The notes beneath the pieces are model-generated. The model did no database searches, was not told where the DNA came from, and saw nothing but the letters and a program-made list of their open reading frames with translations. A stretch of 64,000 nt of DNA, from NCBI GenBank assembly GCA_051294375.1, contig CM119271.1, forward strand, positions 5,236,832-5,300,831, read 5' to 3'. Source of the stretch: Paraspadella gotoi. Lineage: Eukaryota; Chaetognatha. This document shows positions 34,902-46,440 of this stretch, in pieces. The translations under genes and the position numbers were made by a program. Position 1 is the first letter of the stretch; each line of letters opens with the position of its first letter.

Positions 34902-36200
34902 AAGATTTCACAGTCTTGAAGATTGAAACGTTTTTTAGTGTTTATTTGTAGAATATTCAATGTACAATGATGTCATTTAAACAGTTTTGTAAACAACCTC
35001 AATTGTACTTTTCGTTCGACATGATTTTAAGCATTGTTTATTGTATCGAACTAATTGTAAAAAATGTATTTTTGTATCCACAAACAAACATAACGATCAA
35101 TGCTCGGGTAAAGTTTACGGTTGGCTTTCGATCAGGGTCCAATCGCGAAAATATTTAAGCGTTGTATTGTTCTTAATTGTGCTCGTAATTATCAAAAGAT
35201 TTAATAAACTTTACTTATATGCAAAAAGTGCCCCTTTATACTATGTTTTTTTAAATTAAACCTAAGTTTTTAATTGATTGTGAATTTGGTGAAAATATTA
35301 AAAGGTAAAGAAATCATAAGTTGCATGCTCAAGATTCAAAGAAGCTCAAATTGGGCCCGAGAAGATAATACTAAAGACATTTTTAGAATTGAGTGAAAAT
35401 TGATAATGTCCCAGATATGCCACATGTCGGGTTTCAAGAATGAGCCACAACTTAAGTCTCTATGGTAAAGGTACTCAGAGATATCTCCACCTAATTACAG
35501 GAAATACAAAACAAGTAAAAAATTATACTGTATTTATTAACCTGCATTATAAAATGGATTAATTAATTAAAGTAGTAGTAGTAGTGTACCTTAGGATTTC
35601 CAGACAAATTGTTTTGCACGGGCTTTTGTTTTCAACTTTGCTACACTCCTGGTATAAGCTTAAGGCGACCTCTCAAAACAGTACGGCACTCAGGAAGCTT
35701 TCTGAGACAAAAGACACCTTAAAAACCTGTTGCTATACTTTTTTTGGAAAATTTAATATTTAGTCAATCGAATTAAATTTAAATTAATGTATATATATAT
35801 AATATAATATATAATAAAATATGGGCTCTGGAAATTAAAAAAACAACATTATTTAAAAATATTCCACAGCTGCAAGGCTCGAATTTGATTCTACTTGATT
35901 TTAAAAATTTTTCTTACTCTTTACTAACAAAAATGCAAATAATATATATCATCTCATTAAGACGATCATTTTTTATCTTTATCATATTTTCATTGTTTTC
36001 AGGCATAATTTAATCATTATTGTTAGATATCTTTTTAATTAATATTAATATTTTAACTCAAAATCTATATTAAAAAAAAATTGTTGTCTAAATTTTTTAA
36101 TGATTTTTTTTCCTTCTTTTTTCTTTCTCCTCTCATTTTTTCTTTTCTTTCTTTTTTTCTTTCTTTTTTTTTGAGCACATGAAAATGACCCTTTACAATA
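34902..36200. other. AT-rich spacer
   Basis: No exon is seen. It contains a (TAG)n run (35571-35583), an AT-dinucleotide stretch at about 35790-35820, a fragment related to the end of the 2405-3227 element (about 35878-35920), and a T-rich stretch with TTTCTTTC words at 36105-36170. Confidence 0.5.
35203..35208 (+). promoter_or_regulatory. Possible polyadenylation signal
   Basis: AATAAA about 300 bases after the stop at 34901. It is only meaningful if the coding-like exon at 34722-34901 is real; in AT-rich DNA the hexamer is common by chance. Confidence 0.2.
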
Positions 36201-36239
36201 ATTTAATATTTTTCCAAAAAGGCTTATCTCTTAAAAAGA

Positions 36240-36527
36240 GACTCCCGGATTCCGCGCGAACCCATGATCGAATCCGCTCGGAGGCAGAAGAAGAGCCTCG
36301 GCGGTGACGAAGGGTAAGAGAGAGAGAAAAGAGTAAGTTCGCGGTGGCAGCTCGATCGGATCGACTCTGCCGTCGCGACGGATCGGAGATAGGGAGAAGG
36401 GAAGAGAAAAGAGGAAGTAAGATGAGCCGAGCGAAGTAAGTCGAAGCTGGGAAAAGTCGATCGGCCGCCGCGCTGCTGCCCCGGAGGCTTGCGCGATTTC
36501 GAGGCTTCTGAGTATAGGCCATGAAGC
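36240..36527. other. GC-rich, CpG-containing island
   Basis: This stretch is clearly richer in G and C than its flanks, with many CG dinucleotides (for example GATCGGCCGCCGCGCTGC). It ends at a 25-base N gap (36528-36552) followed by a (GA)n tract. It lies 3' of the last recognised exon of the transmembrane-protein gene. Frames exist on the minus strand but none has a convincing splice acceptor. It could be a downstream exon, a promoter for a neighbouring gene, or neither. Confidence 0.35.
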
Positions 36528-36552
36528 NNNNNNNNNNNNNNNNNNNNNNNNN

Positions 36553-36589
<37 letters not shown>

Positions 36590-36770
36590 GTTGTTTCGCC
36601 GGATGCGCTCAAATTGAAAACGATATTTTTGTACGTCGTTCTGCAAAAGAGTAATAATAATCGTAGTCGAGAGAAAAGAGCGATTTTTCAGTCGAGCCTG
36701 ATTTTTTTCCCTCTTTTTAGAACGAATAATATTTACCTTTTACGACATTAGTTTTCCGATAATAAATCAT

Positions 36771-36776
36771 TTTATT
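36771..36776 (-). promoter_or_regulatory. Possible polyadenylation signal of the transmembrane-protein gene
   Basis: AATAAA on the minus strand about 265 bases after the TAA at 37039. It would serve the gene if the frame really ends there and does not splice at the overlapping GTAAGT. Confidence 0.3.
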
Positions 36777-37038
36777 TGGGTTTTTTTTCTACTGAAATTT
36801 TGATTCATATTTTTTAAACTTTTATAATCGTTATTGAATTTTTTTTTGTTGGCACAACAGGAATTTCTTAGTTACAATTGCTTGCTCAATTTTAGCTTAT
36901 GTATGTGTATTGTGTAGCTCACGTATAGTAAATTTGTGAGTCAATCTGATAGACAGTAAGTCTGTTTGTCAGTAAGTCAGCTCGTCAGGCAATCTGCAAG
37001 TCACTAAATCACAAATTTAATATGTCACTGTCGCCGAC

Positions 37039-37164
37039 TTACTGGCGCGTCGGCGAGCGTTGCTGCTGTTGCTGCTGCAGCTGCCACAGCGATGTGAGGG
37101 TGTTGGCCTCCGAGTCAGAACCGACGCCGCTGTCGCCGCTGATATGGGCGCCGCTCTGCTGCAG
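37039..37164 (-). CDS. Transmembrane protein gene, last recognised exon (cytoplasmic tail)
   Basis: The acceptor CTCTTCCTCTTCCTCAG has a strong pyrimidine tract and the exon opens in phase 0, matching the exon ending at 44071. It encodes 41 residues: a Ser/Gly/Asp-rich block (GAHISGDSGVGSDSEANTL), then LWQLQQQQQQ and RSPTRQ before TAA at 37041-37039. The SGDSGVGSDSE block is acidic and serine-rich, as expected of a phosphorylatable cytoplasmic tail. The stop overlaps a perfect donor: CGCCA/GTAAGT. The exon may therefore be spliced two bases into a codon and the protein may continue further downstream. If TAA is used, AATAAA at 36776-36771 (minus) is a suitable polyadenylation signal. Confidence 0.7.
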   Translation of the reverse strand: MQQSGAHISGDSGVGSDSEANTLTSLWQLQQQQQQRSPTRQ

Positions 37165-37723
37165 CTGAGGAAGAGGAAGAGGAAAAATAGGAAAAGGTTT
37201 TATCAAATATAAAAATATTGTTCAAGTTTCGGTTCCTATTTCCGACTGACCCTATCAATCTGTTTATCCGAGCATTTCTCTTGAAACTTGAAAAACATTT
37301 AACTAAAATAATACACTATGAAAACGGAAGGATGTAATGCAATCCTGAAAAGTTAAAGATTTATTAAAAAACGTCTGAATTAAAATTTGACTCGAGAAGA
37401 CATTGTGTTAAATTTTTCCTTTTTGTTGTTTGGGTAAAATTAGAAAAGCAACGAGTGTAAAGAACAAAAAGATAACTAAAAGAAGAAAGAAGATTTAATA
37501 TTAAATAGAAGCCCCCCAAAAAAGACCCAAAACAACAACAACAACAACGCCAAACAACCGAGTGAAACAATGGTTTCCTTTTTCATGCTTCTTCTTGACA
37601 CACACACAGAAACGGAGAGAAACACACAAAAACACCCAGAGAAAATGGTGGCAGAGAATGGCATTTTTATTAGTCCCATATCGCGACAATGATTTAAAAA
37701 ATAGATGCGCTCTCTCTCTCTCT

Positions 37724-37805
<82 letters not shown>

Positions 37806-37996
37806 TCAATATCTCTCTCCGATCTCACCTCCTCTCTTCGCCGTATTCCTTGTTTCTATAATCTTTCTTCTCCTCTCCTCCTGCTTCCTCCTCCCCATAA
37901 ACATCTAACTTCATTTTGTGGCCATGCAAATCAGCCGGAGCAATTGGCCTCCTGAGGAGAGTTTTAAGAGGGAGGCGAGAGAGAGAGAAGAGGAGA

Positions 37997-38055
<59 letters not shown>

Positions 38056-38149
38056 AGATGGAATAACAATGAAGGAATCCAGAAACGCCGCCGAGTCGAC
38101 TTACCGTTTCACGTCGAGAATAAATCGTACTTTTGTCTCTAATTATTAG

Positions 38150-38640
38150 TCACGCGACGACGATGAAGACGACGACGATCGACGACGACGACGACTAGAA
38201 GGACGGCGATTAAGAAAAATGACGATCATGACGATGGTGAAACAAACGAAAATGACGATGATGATAACGACTAGGATGAACGACGATCAATGAGGAAGGG
38301 ACAACGAAGATAGACGACTAGGATGATGACGATTAAGAAACATGACGATGGTGGAAACGACGAAAAAATGACGACGATGAAGAGACTCGATGACGACGAC
38401 AAACAAAAATGACCGCGAAGAAGACGAATGAAGATGACGACGACAAACGACGATGAAGACGACGACGAAGAAACCCTTAAAATCGTATCGTTCTAAAACT
38501 GGAGGAATAAATTGCGTGAAATGTAATTTGTGAAAATGTTGAAATGTCTAACAATAACGGAAAGACGATGTCATGTAGGTAAATGAAGGGCACACGACGA
38601 CGACGACGCGACGACGACGACTACGAAAGACAATCGTTAA
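38150..38640. repeat. GAC/GAT trinucleotide-rich stretch
   Basis: Imperfect GACGACGAC, GATGAT and GAAGAC words span nearly 500 bases; the inverted counterpart is 45300-45775. All frames are biased, so no coding claim is made. Confidence 0.85.
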
Positions 38641-39756
38641 AGCGAAAAAAGAAAAAACGTGTTGGAATCGGTTGGCATGGAAACAAGAAACTGCTTTGAG
38701 TCTTCTTCATTGTCCGTCGTGACGAATCCTAGAGACGGATTAGATTTTCTGCCGCCGTCGATGGGGTCTTTTTCTTTCATCTTTCTTTTTACTCTCGTCT
38801 TTTTTTCTTTCTTTTTTCTTTTTTTACTTTCTTTTTTTCTTTCTCTTTCATTTACTGTCTTTTTCTTTTTCTTTTCTTTTTTTCTTTTTTTTTTTTCTTT
38901 GTTTCCACTTTTTCGTAAACCGTCTCTGGCCGCTTCCGCTCTCCCCGTGAGGTATCCTGCGATTTCTCTCTCTCTTTCTCTCTCTCTCTCCCTTTTCTCA
39001 AGATATCGTTGCCCCCCCCCGCCTCTTACGGCTCGAGGTTCAAAAATAATTTTTTCTCGAGATAGAATTTCTTCTTCTTCTTTTTTTTTTCTTTTTCTTC
39101 TTCCTTCTTTTTTTCTTTTAAATGCTTCGCGCATCAATCGTCGGGTTTTTTAATGAACCCCTTTTACGCCGAAGACGCCCGTCGTTCCACGGTGCCGACC
39201 GCGCGCTTCCTCAGTGCTCGATCTCTTTTGGTCCCTTATCTGATTTTTTTTTCTTACGCAGTTCCGCAAGTCTTACTTGGCTCTTACCGTCCCTCTCGCT
39301 TTCTTAAATCTCTTTGTCCCTCTCACTCTATGAATCTCTTTGTCCCTTTTGGACCTAACTCTCTTTGTCCCTGCTTATGCAGAATTCGCTCTCTTGTCCT
39401 TCTGGACTGATTTCCTAAATCTCTTTGTCCCCTCTCACTCTATGATGCTCCTTGTTCCCCTTTTGCCTAGACTCTCTTTGTCGCCTCTCTTGCCGCTCGA
39501 TCTCTTTTGTCACATATTTGTAAATTCTTTTCGTCGACATTGGTGCCTCCTCTAAAAAAGGGTTGTTTTTTTTCCCGTTGAAAGTTTTCAAAATTCTCAA
39601 TTATTTAAAAAAATCCAATCTAAGAGTATCGTATTGCCAAATCGCACCTTCAAAACCATCAATCGCGTTTAAATTTTAAAAAATTCTAAGTAATAGACGT
39701 AAATAGACGTAATAACGATACCTTACCATCCGTTCCCCACCCGCGCGGAATTCGAG

Positions 39757-39982
39757 GTCCCCGCAAGCGGCGACATCTACGGTTCGGGGCGGCGCCGCTC
39801 CCTCACCGTACTCAACCCAATCCCCTCCGCCCCGCGATGGTCGTCGCCAATGGCAACCAGGGGACGCTCACGGGTTCGCTGCTCCCCGAATCACCAACCC
39901 GCGGCGGAACTTACATCAGCGCAACGCACACCCTGGCTTCTTTAATCCCCTCTCACCAGTATCAAGGCTCACCTTACATCAG
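39757..39982 (+). pseudogene. Inverted, frame-broken copy of the 44071-44282 exon
   Basis: The sequence from ATTCGAG/GTCC through GACATCTACGGTTCGGG and the frame MVVANGNQGTL to ACATCAG/TGTTAGG matches the authentic exon but is about 14 bases longer, with several one-base insertions. The frame shifts repeatedly, and the donor GTAAGG has become TGTTAGG. It lies inside the last intron of the same gene on the opposite strand, so it cannot be spliced into it. The error pattern matches the surrounding copy. Confidence 0.75.
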
Positions 39983-40163
39983 TGTTAGGTTGTGGCGAAG
40001 AAAAAAGGAAGGGTGGTGAGAAAGAGGAAAGAGAGAGAGCGGAGGGGAAGTGCTTATCCTTAAAAACATCTTCCTTTGGGGGGAAATGATGGGTAACATT
40101 TAGAGGTTGAGGGGAGGAAGATGGATGAATGAAAGGGGTGAGATCGTGAGAGGGAGATATTTA

Positions 40164-40167
<4 letters not shown>

Positions 40168-40253
<86 letters not shown>

Positions 40254-40256
40254 AGA
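40168..40256. repeat. (GA)n microsatellite
   Basis: An almost pure GA run of about 90 bases, the inverted partner of the CT tract at 37708-37803. Confidence 0.9.
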
Positions 40257-40599
40257 GAGCGGCAATCTATTTTTAAATCAGTGCGCGATATGGGACTAAT
40301 TAAAATGCCCATTTCTCTGCCCACCATTTTCTCTGGGGTGTTTTTTTTGTGTGTTTCTTCTCTCCGTTTTCTGTGTGTGTGTCAAGAAGACAATGAAAAA
40401 GGAAACCATTGTTTCACTCGTTTTGTTGGCGTTGTTGTTGTTGTTGTTTTGGGTCTTTTTTGGGGGGCTTCTAATTTAATATAAATCTTCTTTCTTCTTT
40501 TAGTTATCTTTTTGTTCTTTAACACTCGTTGCTTTTCTCTAATTTTACCCCAAAGCAACAAAAAATATAAAGGATAATTTAATTATTGTAAAATTTAAT

Positions 40600-40891
40600 T
40601 CATACCAAGAGACCGAAGAATATGGCAATTTTGGAAAAATTGTCCAAAAAAAGAAGAAAAAAAAATACCCTTTAAACCCCCAATAAAACTGTACAATCGA
40701 AATATCCTGCTTTAATATTTTAAATGTACGTTTTACGGTAATTCGATTTTTGAATGTCAACATATAACAGTACGTTTTTATAAGTTCTAGATCTATCATC
40801 ACGGAAACTTATACTATTAGTAAATCTTTAAAGGAGAAAGTTTATTTTTTAAAAAAATCGATTTTTAAAAATAAGTTTGAAGACAAACATT
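40600..40891 (+). repeat. Direct repeat of 43440-43675
   Basis: Shared landmarks in the same order are AAAATACCCTTTAAACCC and CAATAAAAC, GGAAACTTATACTATTA, AAGGAGAAAGTT and AAAAATCGATTTTT, running into the left end of a GTCGGATCT element. The two copies are diverged by substitutions as well as indels. Confidence 0.65.
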
Positions 40892-41741
40892 GTCGGATCT
40901 ACCCACGATCATCATCGGTAATTAATTAATTAATAATAAAATAATTAAAGAATTAATTAATTCAGTTAATTAATTATTTATTAATTAATAATTAATTTAA
41001 TATCAAGCTCTGAATTTTTATTTATATTGGAAATTTTGATCATAGAATAATGTTATTGTATTTTAAAGATACTTGATTTAATCTAATCTGATTTTACATA
41101 GTGATAAGATGCTTATTTTACACATCTCTGCATCTAATTGATGAATACACGTTTGTATTTATCTATTTCGATAGTAGTAATTCTATCTCTTGCATTATCT
41201 ATTAATAATATAAAAAAGTGTTATAAGTATAGTCTAATTATACACTTAGTGAAAGCAGGTTTTTTTGTTCATTTTATAGTATAGACTACATCGTCACTCC
41301 ACGGATAAACAAACACAGATTGCAGGATAGAGGGAGGAAAGAAGTGAAGGAGATAAACAAAAACATGTTTCACTAATTTATTATGGCTTTCTTTTACTTT
41401 TTATATTAATGTAAATGCAAGATGAATAATTATTCGCGAATGAATATATAACAGGTTAGATTACACATCAACCTTAGTGATATAAAACTTTTAATAATTA
41501 AAATTACAATTAATACATGTTTTAATTAATCATAATTCATAAACTTACATTTATTGAGCAAATTATTAATCCATAATTAACTAATAATTAAACTTGGTAA
41601 ATAATATCTTACATATTATTTAATTAATTAATCTAACTCTAATTTCAAACTTTGATACTTAATTCATATATTTTAATTATTTAACCTTGATTAATTAATT
41701 AATTACTGATAGAATGAAATACGTGAAGATAAGATTCCGAC
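40892..41741 (+). mobile_element. Larger GTCGGATCT-family element with extended inverted ends
   Basis: It starts GTCGGATCTACCCACGATC and ends AGATTCCGAC. The inversion extends outward: AAATCGATTTTTAAAAATAAG and GTTTGAAGACAAACATT to the left return inverted as AATGTTTGCCTCAAAC and TTAAAAATCGATTTTTTT to the right (41742-41800). At about 850 bases, or 950 with the outer arms, it is the longest member seen. The interior is AT-rich with TAATTAATTAAT arrays near both ends and has no transposase frame. A partial second copy starts near 43676 and runs into gap 44030-44054. Confidence 0.6.
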
Positions 41742-41799
41742 AATGTTTGCCTCAAACCTTATTTTTTTAAAAATCGATTTTTTTAAAAAATTACTTTCT

Positions 41800-43440
41800 C
41801 GCTTAAAGATTTAATTACGCTCAATAAGTTTTCCGATTGAATCTGAAACTTAAAGGACGTGTTAACTTTGACTGAAAAAATTTCCCTATAGCATTTAAGA
41901 AATATCTAAAGAAGAGCGATAGCGCTCTTCGATTGCTACAAGTTATTTTTTTATTGGCCGGTTATCAAGGACAAAGGGATATTCATTTTTTCCTCGTTTT
42001 TAGGCGACGAATTTCGTCATAATGTCCTGTAACTTCTCGGCCTTGGATGATCTACACTTTAAGAATTTAGATATGGCCAATCGAGACACTCCTTGTCTCT
42101 AATCTCATTTTTATCAATAATAAAAAAATTTGAAATTTGAATAAAGTTTAATAAATACTTTTTTTAAAGTATCGCTGTTGGCAGCTTGGCAGCAGCAACA
42201 GCAAGCAAACGCTCTCTGCTTAAAAATAATACTCAGAAAATTCTGGAAAATACAGAGTGCCATGTGAAAAGATCCTCCCTAACATGGAAGAGCATATTAA
42301 GCAGTGTGAAGCACTTAATATCTATGTAATATTGTTGTTGTAAAGCTATTTTAGTGCTTGTCTCAGATATAGACCAATGAGACGAGAAAATTACTCTGAT
42401 ACCCTTTACTCTAGTAAAGCAATACAGACTTACTGTCGAGAAATTCAGATTTTGTAAAAGTATGCAAAAAACTCTTAATTAATTATGCATACTATAAATG
42501 AGATTAATGCTTATTTTAATTTAACGTGAATAGTCTTTTCTCGATAGCACCCACACCAGCTGAACTAAAGTACTAGCTTTGTGCATATTCATATTAGTGG
42601 CTTATAAAAATTAGAATCAAATCCAGCTCAATCTCTGCATATTTTTAGGGTATAAAATATTGATCAAGTGAAACTATATGTATGAATTTCTCTTAAAGTT
42701 TTTGGTGACACATGATAGAAAAAAAAAATTTTTCTCTATATATAGCAGTCTCTACCTTATATCAAACAAGCTGTTGAGAAGAAGATAGAGTGAAATCGAA
42801 AAGAGAGAGAAATATTTTCACTAGAATAAAATATATTGATCAACATCGGTAAAATAAGATTATTGTATTTAATTATATCAAAATAAGTCGAAAAACTTAG
42901 TACATTTATGCCTACAGTATATGAAACAGGGAGTAAACTGGATTGATTTTTTATAAGATGTACATTTAAACAGTAGCCAAAAAAGCATACTTTATCTGGC
43001 TTGTGGTCTCAAAAATTTCTATAATTAAAATAAAGCATAAATACTGCATTGTGCATAGTTTGATAAAGATTATTTCTACTATATACTAATTTCTCATCTT
43101 AGCGTGCATGGCTCAGTATTGATTCTTATTTGTTTTAAATGCATTAAAACAATTACATGTGATACTATTGTTCTTTTATACTAAGCTCTCTCTTTTGGGA
43201 GAATCTTTCTAACTTTATACTCTGTTCATTGTAATATTTTATTTACTTTTATAGTAGCACACTGTAATAGAGAATATATATATCATATTAATACACTTTA
43301 TAATCAAATTTCATAACATTTTTTGATTTATTTATTATCAAAAAAGAGATTATTATGAGCAAGGATCTCTAAGTATACATTAAATTTTTTCCGTTAAATT
43401 AGTGTGTCACCGAAGGCAGAGATATGAGGAATTTTGAAAT
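41800..43440. other. AT-rich intronic spacer
   Basis: No exon is seen on either strand. It lies within the intron between the exons at 44071 and 37164. Local features are a GCAGCAACAGCAAGC stretch near 42190 and numerous TTAA tracts. Confidence 0.5.
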
Positions 43441-44070
43441 TAGTCAAAAGAGAAAAATACCCCTTTTTAAACCCTAATAAAACAAACTGTTACATATCGA
43501 AATTATTCTATTATATCATTTTATACAAGATAAGGTAAATATTTTCATTCAAATTACAGTCTTCACAGTTTCCAGATCTCAATCGGAAAACTTATACTAT
43601 TAAATCCTTTTAAGGAGAAAGTTAATTTTTAAAAAAAATCGGATTTTTATAAAAATACAGTTTGAGAAATAACTTGTCGATCTACCCACGACATAATCGG
43701 TAATCTCTAATTAATGTAATAAATTTTTTTTTTTTTTTAATTAATTATAATTAAATAATTAAGAAGTAATTTAATTAATTAATTAATTTAAATTAATTAA
43801 TAATTAATTATTATTCAAGTTAATTATTTAATTAATTAGGAAATTTTGATCAGAAATGTTTGTGTTTGATTGATTAATTAACTGATTAATTAATTATGTG
43901 ATTAATTAATTGACTAAATTGATGAATTAAGACTGATAATTATTCTCGATTAATTAATTCATCTTGCATTACATTTATATAAAAGTTAAAAGAAGCATAA
44001 TAAATTCGTGAAACAGGTTTTTTTTTTTTNNNNNNNNNNNNNNNNNNNNNNNNNCCCGCCACAACCTTAC

Positions 44071-44282
44071 CTGATGTAAGGGTGAGCCTTGATACTGGTG
44101 AGAGGGATTAAAGAGCAGGGTGTGGTGGTGATGGTAAGTTCCGCCGCGGTGGTGATTCGGGAGCAGCGACCCGTTGAGCGTCCCCTGGTTGCCATTGGCG
44201 ACGACCATCGCGGGGCGGAGGGTTGGGTTGAGTACGGTGAGGGGAGCGGCGCCGCCCGAACCGTAGATGTCGCGCTGCGGAC
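44071..44282 (-). CDS. Transmembrane protein gene, cytoplasmic-tail exon
   Basis: The acceptor is AATTCAAG/GT and the donor is CATCAG/GTAAGG. It receives one base (A) from the exon ending at 47116 and adds GT, completing a serine codon. It then reads 70 codons to a phase-0 end that joins the exon at 37164. The product is Gly/Pro/Asn/His-rich: DIYGSGGAAPLTVLNP, MVVANGNQGTLNGSLLP, then a four-histidine run in TYHHHHTLLFNPSHQYQGSP. No domain is recognised and the composition suits an unstructured intracellular tail. The pyrimidine tract before the acceptor is weak, so the 5' edge could shift. A 25-base gap (44030-44054) lies just after the donor. Confidence 0.7.
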
Positions 44283-44309
44283 CTTGAATTCGCGCGGGTG
44301 GGGAACGGA

Positions 44310-44972
44310 GGTAAGGTATCGTTATTACGTCTATTTACGTCTATTTATAGAATTTTTAAAATTTAAACGCGATTGAAGGTTCGAAGGTGCGAAGTTTGCA
44401 ATACGATACTCTTTAGATGGATTTTTAAATAATGAGAATTTTGAACTTTCAACTTTCAAACTTTTTAAGAGGAGGCCAATGTCGACGAAGAATGTACAAA
44501 GATGTGACAAAGAGATCGAGCGGCAAGAGAGGGACAAAGAGAGTCTAGGGCAAAAGGGACAAGGAGATTCATAGAGTGAGAGGGACANNNNNNNNNNNNN
44601 NNNNNNNNNNNNNNNNNNNNNNNNNNNNNNNNNNNNNNNNNNNNNNNNNNNNNNNNNNNNNNNNNNNNNNNNNNNNNNNNNNNNNNNNNNNNNNNNNNNN
44701 NNNNNNNNNNNNNNNNNNNNNNNNNNNNNNNNNNNNNNNNNNNNNNNNNNNNNNNNNNNNNNNNNNNNNNNNNNNNNNNNNNNNNNNNNNNNNNNNNNNN
44801 NNTCTTCGGCGTAAAAGGTTCATAAAAAACCGACGTTGATGGCGAAGATAAAAGAGAAAAAGAAGAAGAAGAAAAAGAAAAAAAAAAGAAGAAGAAGAAA
44901 AATTCTCATCGAGAAAAATATTTTTGAACCTCGAGCGTAAGAGGCGGGGGGGGCAACGATATCTTGAGAAAG

Positions 44973-45003
<31 letters not shown>

Positions 45004-45310
45004 GCAGTGGATACCTCACGGGAGAGAGCGCCAGAGACGTACGAAAAGTGAAACAAAGAAAAAAAGAAAAAAAGAAAAGAAAGAAAAAAGACAGTAAATG
45101 AAAGAGAAAGAAAAAGAAAGTAAAAGAAAGAAAAAGAAAGAAAAAAGACAGTAAAAGAAAGAGAAAGAAAAAGACATCGACGGCGGCAGAAAATCTTATC
45201 CGTCTCTAGATTCGTCACGCGGGACAAGAGAAGACTCAAACGCGTTTCTTGTTTCCATGCCAACCGATCCAACACGTTTTTTCTTTTTTCGCTTTACGAT
45301 TGTCTTCGTA

Positions 45311-45345
<35 letters not shown>

Positions 45346-46194
45346 TGTGCCCTTCATTTACCTACATTGACATCGTCTTTCCGTTATTGTAGACATTTCA
45401 CATTTTCACAATTACATTTCACGCATTTATTCCTCCAGTTTTAGAACGATACGATTTTAAGGGTTTCTTCGTCGTCGTCTTCATCGTCGTTGTCGTCGTC
45501 ATCATCGTCTTCTTCGCGGTCATTTTTGTTGTCGTCGTCATCCGAGTCCTCTTCATCGTCGTCATTTTCGTCGTTTCACCATCGTCATTTTCTTAATCGT
45601 CATCATCCTAGTCGTCATCTTCGTTGTCGCCTTCATCATTGTCGTCGTCATCCTAGTCGTTATCATCATCGTCATTTTCGTTGTTTCACCATCGTCATGA
45701 TCGTCATTTTCTTAATCGCCGTCCTCCTAGTCGTCGTCGTCGTCGTCGTCGTCGTCTTCATCGTCGTCGCGTGACTAATAATAGAGACAAAAGTCGATTT
45801 ATTCTCGACGTGAAACCGGAAGTCGACGTCGGCCGTTTCATGATTTCCTCATTGGTTTATTTCCATCGTGCTCTCTACTCTCTCTCTCTCTCTCTCATCT
45901 CTGCATCATCTCTCTCTCGTCCCTCGTTTTGGTTTTCTTTATTTTTATCGGCGTTCTCGTTCTCTCCTTCCAACGTTCCCTCGCGGCCCCTTTCTCTGCT
46001 CGCCTCTCCTAAAATATCTTTCTCCAGGAAGCCAATTTTGCATTTCCGGCTGATTTAGCATGGCACAAATGAAGTTAGACTGTTTATCTGGGAGAGGAAG
46101 AGGACGGAGGAGGAGAAGAAGATTAGAAAAAGAAGACGGCGCAAGAAGAGAAGTGTCTACCGGACGGAAGAAAAGATATTCGGAGTGAGAGATT

Positions 46195-46247
<53 letters not shown>

Positions 46248-46440
46248 GAAGCGAGAGAGTAGAGAGAGAGGAGAGAGATGAGAGAGAGAGAGAGAAGAGA
46301 GAGAAGAGAGAGAGAGAGAGAGGAGAGAGAGGAAACGGAGTGAGACATAGACAGGCTGACAATCATGACGAGAAAAAGTGAAGGAGAAGACTGAGAGGGA
46401 GCGACGAGAAGACAGTTCCGCAAGAGAAGAGAGAAGAGAT
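44310..46440. other. Intronic repeat-rich region, source of the inverted copy
   Basis: This intron part holds a 215-base gap (44588-44802), GA tracts (44970-45000; 46196-46350), CGT tracts (45305-45350; 45470-45775) and a purine-rich stretch (45060-45180). No additional exon is supported. It is the better-preserved partner of 37690-40000. Confidence 0.6.

Larger units (their letters stand above)
37690..40000 (-). repeat. Inverted, indel-rich copy of ~44064-46400
   Basis: Landmarks matched in reverse order: CT tract (37708-37803 to about 46200-46350); CAAATCAGCCGGAG (37927 to about 46050); GTTTCACGTCGAGAATAAATCG (38104 to about 45805); GAC repeats (38150-38640 to 45300-45775); the TTTCTTTC-rich stretch (38780-38910 to 45060-45180); CTCTTTGTCCC repeats (39310-39480 to the gap at 44588-44802); and the exon copy (39757-39982 to 44282-44071). 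Confidence 0.8.
37440..40560. repeat. Foldback block with inverted ends
   Basis: The segment 37440-37850 (including AACAACAACAACAACGCCAA, ACACACACAGAAACGGAGAG, GTCCCATATCGCG, a CT tract and ATCAATATCTCTC) returns inverted at about 40107-40560. Between the arms lies the inverted copy of 44.1-46.1 kb. Beyond these points the two sides diverge abruptly (after about 40570). The arms differ mostly by short indels. Confidence 0.75.

Noticed and set aside
38637-39153. 160-residue frames on both strands
   Set aside because: Purine/pyrimidine asymmetry (TTTCTTTC and GA runs) keeps stops away on both strands. The inverted partner at 44820-45275 does not preserve the frame.
39837-40019. 60-residue plus-strand frame as an independent gene
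   Set aside because: It is the indel-bearing inverted copy of the 44071-44282 exon, so it is annotated as a broken copy.
44089-44376. 95-residue plus-strand frame over the tail exon
   Set aside because: It is the antisense shadow of the minus-strand exon, which has good splice sites and phase agreement with its neighbours.
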